This document shows, in pieces, positions 7,075 to 10,404 of a stretch of DNA of 10,404 nt. Source of the stretch: an uncultured Lachnospiraceae bacterium (GTDB taxonomy: Bacteria; Bacillota; Clostridia; Lachnospirales; Lachnospiraceae); NCBI GenBank assembly GCA_900313435.1, contig OMRF01000179.1, forward strand, positions 1 to 10,404. The letters run 5' to 3'. A model generated the notes under the pieces. The model was given only the letters and a program-made list of their open reading frames with translations, searched no databases and had not been told where the DNA came from. Position 1 is the first letter of the stretch. The number at the start of each line of letters is the position of its first letter. The position numbers were made by a program, and so were the translations under genes.

Positions 7075-7128
7075 GCCGTTATGGTAACACTCGCCGCAAA
7101 AAAATGCTGTTACCATTGTGGAAACGGC
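7075..7128. promoter_or_regulatory. Large dyad in the divergent intergenic region, likely operator
   Basis: ATGGTAACA (7081-7089) and TGTTACCAT (7108-7116) are exact 9-bp inverted arms 18 bp apart. GCCGTT (7075-7080) and AACGGC (7123-7128) extend the symmetry outward, though not equidistantly. It sits between two divergent HTH-receiver genes. On the plus strand a -10-like TATATT (7134-7139) lies 18 bp after TTACCA (7110-7115), so the right arm would overlap the -35 of the regulator/kinase operon. On the minus strand the best -10-like sequence is TAAAAT (7049-7044), with no clear -35. The TGTTACC arms resemble the TGTTCC arms of the two precursor promoters. An operator for one or both regulators is the simplest reading. 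The rest of 6972-7176 holds no gene. Confidence 0.55.
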
Positions 7129-7176
7129 CGCAATATATTACGATTACAGATAGACTGATCAGTTGGAGGAGAATTG

Positions 7177-7776
7177 ATGTCAAAAACACTTGGGAGCATA
7201 ATAAAAACACACCGGGAAGCAATGGGGCTCTCTGTCAGGGAATTAGCTAAAGAACTGTTCGTTTCGCCCGCTGCTTTGTCCCGCTGGGAGACCGGGGCAC
7301 GGATCCCGGATCTTGCAAAACTCAGTATGATTACCGAATATCTGAATATTTCACCCCAGGAAGTGTTAAAAGGGGCAGAATACATGTCGCCGGAAGGATC
7401 CTCCTCTGTCATGTTTGTCGAGGATGTTGAGGTGATACTGAAAGGAAGTATCAAAGAAGCCGAAAAGGTAATAGATGCAGAACGAATACATGGTTTTCTT
7501 GAACCTGAAGCCGCGCTTGATTTCGCGCGTCAAAATACCGTTTGTCTCTCCTTTATTGATATCAAGCTTCGCGGAGAAAACGGTCTTGAGCTGGCTGAAG
7601 CGCTCACTCAGATCAATCCCCGGATGAACATTATTTTTCTTACGGATTATCCCGAGTTCATGGGCGATGCCTGGAAGCAGCACGCAAGCGGGTTTCTGCT
7701 GAAGCCCCTTGATCATGAAAAGCTCATGGATGAACTTGCCCATCTCAGATTCCCCGTATGGGGGATCATGCCATGA
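7177..7776 (+). CDS. HTH (XRE-type)-receiver response regulator
   Basis: A 199-residue regulator with the DNA-binding domain first. The Cro/C1-type HTH (about 5-62) has recognition region VSPAALSRWETG. A receiver domain (about 76-192) has the acidic pair Glu82-Asp83, phospho-acceptor Asp128 in SFIDIKL, Thr156 in FLTD and Lys176 in LLKPL, a complete set. This domain order is the reverse of ordinary response regulators. The ATG at 7177 is preferred over the in-frame TTG at 7174 because GGAGGAG (7165-7171) is correctly spaced for the ATG only. It overlaps the downstream kinase gene by 4 bp (ATGA), so it is almost certainly that kinase's partner. It is a paralogue of the protein at 6378-6971, sharing the HLRFPVxGI end. 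It probably regulates the export genes or its own divergent promoter (inference). Confidence 0.88.
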   Translation: MSKTLGSIIKTHREAMGLSVRELAKELFVSPAALSRWETGARIPDLAKLSMITEYLNISPQEVLKGAEYMSPEGSSSVMFVEDVEVILKGSIKEAEKVIDAERIHGFLEPEAALDFARQNTVCLSFIDIKLRGENGLELAEALTQINPRMNIIFLTDYPEFMGDAWKQHASGFLLKPLDHEKLMDELAHLRFPVWGIMP

Positions 7777-9482
7777 AAAAAAGAAATGTTTTCTTATCCC
7801 TTTTGATCGCTGTATTGATCGCATTTTCAGCCATCACTATCTGCCTTTGTATATATCTTTCTCCGGTTACAGAAGCAGTGGGATTCTCCTACTCACCTAT
7901 GTTCATGGCGTCTGTTGATAACGAGGAAACAGTTCCGGCGTCAGAATACGGGGGAATAAGCTATGCCTATGACCTTACTCTGCCAAAGGCGCTTTCCAAC
8001 TACGAATTCATGTACCTGACTTTTCACCTCCACCACTGCTACAGCAGTGTCGTCATCGACGGTGAAGATACGGGGCCGTGGAATCGCAAAGAAAACGAGA
8101 GCTTTCATATCGGTCATACTCCCGGCAACTACTGGCACAGCATCCCCGTCACATCCGAAGATGCCGGAAAAAACGTTCGTGTAACCGTTACTCCTGTTTA
8201 CAACAGCTTCTATACATATGAGGAGCCGCAGTTTATTCTTACCGACAGATTCATGTCCTTGTATATGGAGGCTCATACAGGCCTGCTCCCCATGCTTTTA
8301 TATCTGGCAGCGATGATATGCGGTCTCGTGATCTGCATTATGGCTGCGTTCCTGCCGTTTGCCCTTAAAGACAGATACAGAATAGTGACTCTGGGCGGGA
8401 TCACCTTCCTTGCAGGCCTGTGGAAGCTGATGGGTTCAAGACTCCTGCCGCTGATATTCTCTGTTTATTCCTGCACATTTTACTATGTGGGGATCACAGC
8501 CTATTTTGTGATGCTTCCTCTTTCGGCATACTTTGTGTTAAGCCTTGGAAAAAGAAGTACCGGCGGGCTTAGAACTCTTTTACCGAAAGCATCCGCGCTG
8601 CTCACGCTTTTTGTTTTTGTGATGCAGCTATTTGGAGTATTCGAACTTCACGACGTTATTGTTCCGGTCACCACTATTAATATTGTGCTGCTCTTTGTTG
8701 TTGCCGTATCCGGCAGAGAAAAAGTTAAGGGGCGGCTTATAGCTCTATTACTTCCCAGTGCCCTTTGTGCGGATCTCTTGTCATTTATCATTGTTGGGAA
8801 CAGCTCAAAGATGTACTTCATGATCGCCATAGTGCTCATCCTCCTTTTCACAAAGGGGATCCTGTTCGTCCGGGACGGAATAAAGCACGACGCAGAGCTT
8901 CGGGATGTGAAGGCAAAAGCGCTTATGAACCAGATCACGCCTCACTTCATCTTCAACACCCTGACCTCAGTTTATTATCTTTGTGACGGCGATCCAGAGG
9001 ATGCAAAAAAAGCATTGAAGAGCTTTAGCACTTACTTAAAGACAAATTATACCTCTGTCAACATCAATCATCCTGTGCCTTTTGAGCAGGAGATATCACA
9101 CACGAAAGCATATCTTGATGTAGAACAGATAAGATTTAATAATTCAATAAATGTGGAATGGAAAACCGCTTGGACAGACTTTACCCTTCCCCCGTTAACG
9201 CTTCAGCCGATCGTTGAAAACGCCGTGAAGCATACTGTGGGGGAAGGGCTTGATCGTGTCCATATAGTGATAGAGAGCTGCCGAAAAGACGGACAGACTG
9301 TTGTGACGGTTTCCGATGACGGGAAAGGATTCTCAAATGCCGCAACCGGTGAAGTCTCCGAAGATGGCAGCATCCACACCGGTCTTGAAAACGTAAGGAG
9401 GCGCATCGAACTCATGTCAAACGGAAAACTTTTGATCGAAACTTCTGCCGGCGCCGGCACGAAAGTCGTTATATGTTTGTGA
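7773..9482 (+). CDS. LytS-type sensor histidine kinase with extracellular domain and 7TM region
   Basis: A 569-residue membrane kinase. A first membrane helix (about 5-30) is followed by an extracellular beta-rich domain (about 31-165). Next come some seven further hydrophobic segments (about 170-366), an arrangement like 7TMR-DISM receptors. A His_kinase domain follows with QITPHFIFNTL, where His391 is the phospho-acceptor. The ATPase domain has the N box VENAVKH (Asn483), G1 DDGKGF (516-521) and G2 HTGLENVRRR. All motifs are intact. ATG 7773 is chosen because it overlaps the regulator stop as ATGA and has GGGGG 8 nt upstream; an in-frame ATG at 7758 would add five residues. It probably senses an extracellular peptide or carbohydrate-like ligand, perhaps the exported cargo (inference), and phosphorylates the adjacent regulator. 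Its TGA stop lies at the start of a GTGACAGTAGG direct repeat. Confidence 0.9.
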   Translation: MKKRNVFLSLLIAVLIAFSAITICLCIYLSPVTEAVGFSYSPMFMASVDNEETVPASEYGGISYAYDLTLPKALSNYEFMYLTFHLHHCYSSVVIDGEDTGPWNRKENESFHIGHTPGNYWHSIPVTSEDAGKNVRVTVTPVYNSFYTYEEPQFILTDRFMSLYMEAHTGLLPMLLYLAAMICGLVICIMAAFLPFALKDRYRIVTLGGITFLAGLWKLMGSRLLPLIFSVYSCTFYYVGITAYFVMLPLSAYFVLSLGKRSTGGLRTLLPKASALLTLFVFVMQLFGVFELHDVIVPVTTINIVLLFVVAVSGREKVKGRLIALLLPSALCADLLSFIIVGNSSKMYFMIAIVLILLFTKGILFVRDGIKHDAELRDVKAKALMNQITPHFIFNTLTSVYYLCDGDPEDAKKALKSFSTYLKTNYTSVNINHPVPFEQEISHTKAYLDVEQIRFNNSINVEWKTAWTDFTLPPLTLQPIVENAVKHTVGEGLDRVHIVIESCRKDGQTVVTVSDDGKGFSNAATGEVSEDGSIHTGLENVRRRIELMSNGKLLIETSAGAGTKVVICL

Positions 9483-9527
9483 CAGTAGGTGTGACAGTAG
9501 GGACGGTTCTCATTGTCACACTTTTTT
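9479..9527 (+). terminator. GTGACA...TGTCAC repeat (copy 4) acting as probable terminator
   Basis: A full palindromic repeat occupies 9491-9519 (ends GTGACA and TGTCAC, core GGGACGGTTC). It is preceded by a direct duplication of its first 11 bases, GTGACAGTAGG, at 9479-9489. The first GTGA contains the kinase stop codon (TGA 9480-9482). The hairpin is followed by a T-tract at 9522-9527, a plausible intrinsic terminator for the kinase operon. The convergent precursor gene stops at 9526-9528, so the element also serves as boundary for the minus strand. Confidence 0.65.
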
Positions 9528-9831
9528 ATACTGAGCCTCTCTTCAGCAATGACAGCGTGCTTTCGGCAATTTTTGAATAGCTGACCGCGGGTCTGGGAAA
9601 GAACACATTGTACAGGTTCTGTTTTCTATACTTGTCGTACTCTCTGTCCTTAACGTAGCCCTCCTGAAATTCAGGGTGCTCACTCCAGGCTACGATATCC
9701 CCGATCTCAAATTCAAAACCCATGCCAAATTCTCCGGATCCGCCCATTGCACCATCGCGGCGGCCGCCGCTGACACTGTCCAGTTCCTCACCATTAAGCT
9801 TTACCAGATCTTTTTCATTATCCTTATCCAT
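9526..9831 (-). CDS. Double-glycine precursor with cysteine-free, possibly folded cargo
   Basis: A 101-residue protein with a very short acidic leader (1-23) ending LNGEELDSVSGG, which matches the terminal part of Nif11-like leaders. A second Gly-Gly (AMGG, 28-31) follows in a Gly-rich linker. The remaining roughly 65 residues have no cysteine and run FEIGDIVAWSEHPEFQEGYV..., then YNVFF and SYSKIAESTLSLL. That alternation of short strands is like a small SH3/Tudor-type barrel. This is a fold guess from pattern, not a family assignment. AAAGGAGGAG is placed well before the ATG. It is third in a head-to-tail run of precursor genes, 40 bp after the previous one. The leader motif and location support it being exporter cargo. 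It lacks residues for typical thioether or azole chemistry apart from a few Ser/Thr. Confidence 0.7.
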   Translation of the reverse strand: MDKDNEKDLVKLNGEELDSVSGGRRDGAMGGSGEFGMGFEFEIGDIVAWSEHPEFQEGYVKDREYDKYRKQNLYNVFFPRPAVSYSKIAESTLSLLKRGSV

Positions 9832-9854
9832 AAGCTACTCCTCCTTTAAAAAAT

Positions 9855-9876
9855 GTGACAGTAGTGACGGTTCACC
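9855..9876. repeat. Truncated GTGACA-type repeat, copy 5
   Basis: GTGACAGTAG-TGACGGTTCACC matches the left two thirds of the 29-bp repeat but lacks the TGTCAC right arm. The minus-strand stop codon of the precursor gene at 9872-10165 (9872-9874) falls inside it, and it lies just upstream of the ribosome binding site of the next gene. Without its second arm it cannot form the full hairpin, consistent with read-through between the two precursor genes. Confidence 0.65.
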
Positions 9877-10165
9877 ACCAGAACCAATCAGTGTATCCGC
9901 AAATGTTGCATCTGCGTTCCACATCATTGAATATTCCCAATATTTCTCCGGGCCTTTCCCTGCCGGTCTTGCGCAAGTACCCATTATCGCACTTAGGGCA
10001 ATCCGGCCTTCCTTGGTGAGGGCCGGTAGAACCGCCGTTCACAAGATCCAACTGTTCATCTGTCAGTTCAATCTCGTTTCCTTTGATAAACGCCATCTTC
10101 TCTTCATAAGATCCGCACTTTCTGGCCTCCTCCCTAAGTTCATCGCTAATTTCATCAAATCTCAT
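9872..10165 (-). CDS. Double-glycine precursor with zinc-ribbon-like cargo
   Basis: A 97-residue precursor. The leader (1-45) is charged and helical, ending IELTDEQLDLVNGG, a clear Nif11/double-glycine type end with cleavage predicted after Gly45. The 52-residue cargo has Cys56-x-x-Cys59 and Cys86-x-x-Cys89-Gly separated by 26 residues, the classic four-ligand layout of a zinc ribbon. It ends in an aromatic tail, TDWFWW. It aligns by eye with the cargo of the next gene upstream (CxxCGxTxW) and with that at 730-1068. GAGGAGG lies about 8 nt upstream of the ATG. The gene starts 37 bp after the partial precursor gene. The final codons and stop lie in, or abut, a truncated palindromic repeat, so the WFWW tail could have been altered by repeat insertion. 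Zinc binding is inference. Confidence 0.78.
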   Translation of the reverse strand: MRFDEISDELREEARKCGSYEEKMAFIKGNEIELTDEQLDLVNGGSTGPHQGRPDCPKCDNGYLRKTGRERPGEILGIFNDVERRCNICGYTDWFWW

Positions 10166-10202
10166 ATACAGGCCTCCTCATATAAATGTATCATTGGGTG
10201 TG

Positions 10203-10404
10203 TCAACGCCATTCAGTTTTCCCGCAATATATGCAACGGTATTCCCTATCAGTCCAGAAATATAAAAATGATTTTTCTCTTCCTGTCTTTTCCCATTCGT
10301 GATTCTTCCCTCTATTCCTTTTAGGGCATTCGTTTTTATTTGTCTTATGAGGAATTTTGTCCCAACAAGGCTGGCCTCCGCCGGATACATCATCAAGCAT
10401 GTCA
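10203..10404 (-). CDS. Double-glycine precursor with zinc-ribbon-like cargo (5' end outside window)
   Basis: The minus-strand frame is open to the window edge and its leader is cut off. What remains begins DMLDDVSGGG, the terminal part of a double-glycine leader. An ATG at 10400 exists but lies inside this leader motif and is unlikely to be the true start. The cargo is about 57 residues. Counting from that Met, it has Cys12, Cys25, His34, Cys56 and Cys59, the last pair in YRCIYCGKTEW. The CxxCGxTxW end matches the cargo at 9872-10165, and the KTG and aromatic segment in the middle match as well. It is a third member of the zinc-ribbon-like cargo family, first of the visible run of three precursor genes. 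Promoter and ribosome binding site are beyond the edge. Confidence 0.7.
   Translation of the reverse strand, partial: DMLDDVSGGGQPCWDKIPHKTNKNECPKRNRGKNHEWEKTGREKSFLYFWTDREYRCIYCGKTEWR

Noticed and set aside
7174..7176. TTG start for the regulator before the ATG at 7177
   Set aside because: It would be only 2 nt from the GGAGGAG ribosome binding site; the ATG is correctly spaced.
7758..7772. Earlier in-frame ATG for the histidine kinase
   Set aside because: ATG 7773 gives a standard ATGA overlap with the regulator stop, a suitably spaced G-rich ribosome site, and a normal MKKR membrane-signal start.
9722..10324. 200-codon plus-strand open frame
   Set aside because: It is antisense to three precursor genes that have leaders, GG sites and ribosome binding sites; its own start lacks one, and its Ser/Pro-rich start is typical of a shadow frame.

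Overview
The window looks like a peptide/mini-protein export island from a Gram-positive anaerobe of the Clostridia, probably Lachnospiraceae. That placement is inference. It rests on strong AGGAGG-type ribosome binding sites, an NHLM-type (nitrile hydratase/Nif11 leader microcin) exporter, double-glycine Nif11-like precursors, a LytS-type kinase with a 7TM sensor, and GTGACA...TGTCAC palindromic repeats at gene ends. No tRNA, rRNA, CRISPR array or intact transposase was seen.

Layout from left to right. Bases 1-66 may hold the last codons of an unidentified gene, followed by a GC-rich palindrome. A plus-strand gene (248-694) encodes a Nif11-like leader and a six-cysteine cargo. It converges on a minus-strand gene (730-1068) with a Nif11-like leader and a CxH...CxxC cargo. 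A compact minus-strand operon runs from 6971 to 1230: an HTH-receiver regulator, a very short membrane-fusion-like protein, a C39-peptidase ABC exporter, a second ABC exporter with a non-peptidase N-terminus, and a STAS protein. Facing away from it across a 205-bp intergenic region is a two-gene plus-strand operon (7177-9482): a paralogous HTH-receiver regulator and a 7TM-sensor histidine kinase overlapping it by 4 bp. At the right, three more double-glycine precursor genes (9526-9831, 9872-10165 and 10203 to beyond the edge) lie head to tail on the minus strand.

Likely working model (inference): the kinase senses an extracellular ligand and phosphorylates the receiver of the adjacent regulator. 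The two regulators control the exporter and cargo genes. The C39 exporter removes the leaders after Gly-Gly and exports the cargos with the second ABC protein and the fusion protein. No RiPP tailoring enzyme is visible. Three cargos instead look like small zinc-ribbon-like modules (paired CxxC), one is six-cysteine, and one is cysteine-free and possibly a small beta-barrel. The system may therefore export small folded proteins rather than modified peptides.

Two non-coding signals stand out. The two left-hand precursor genes share a promoter architecture: a GG(A/C)ACA-N3-TGTTCC dyad, then 6 bp, a -35, 17 bp and a -10, with identical spacing although the genes lie on opposite strands. A palindromic repeat family sits at the 3' ends of genes and in several cases supplies their stop codons.
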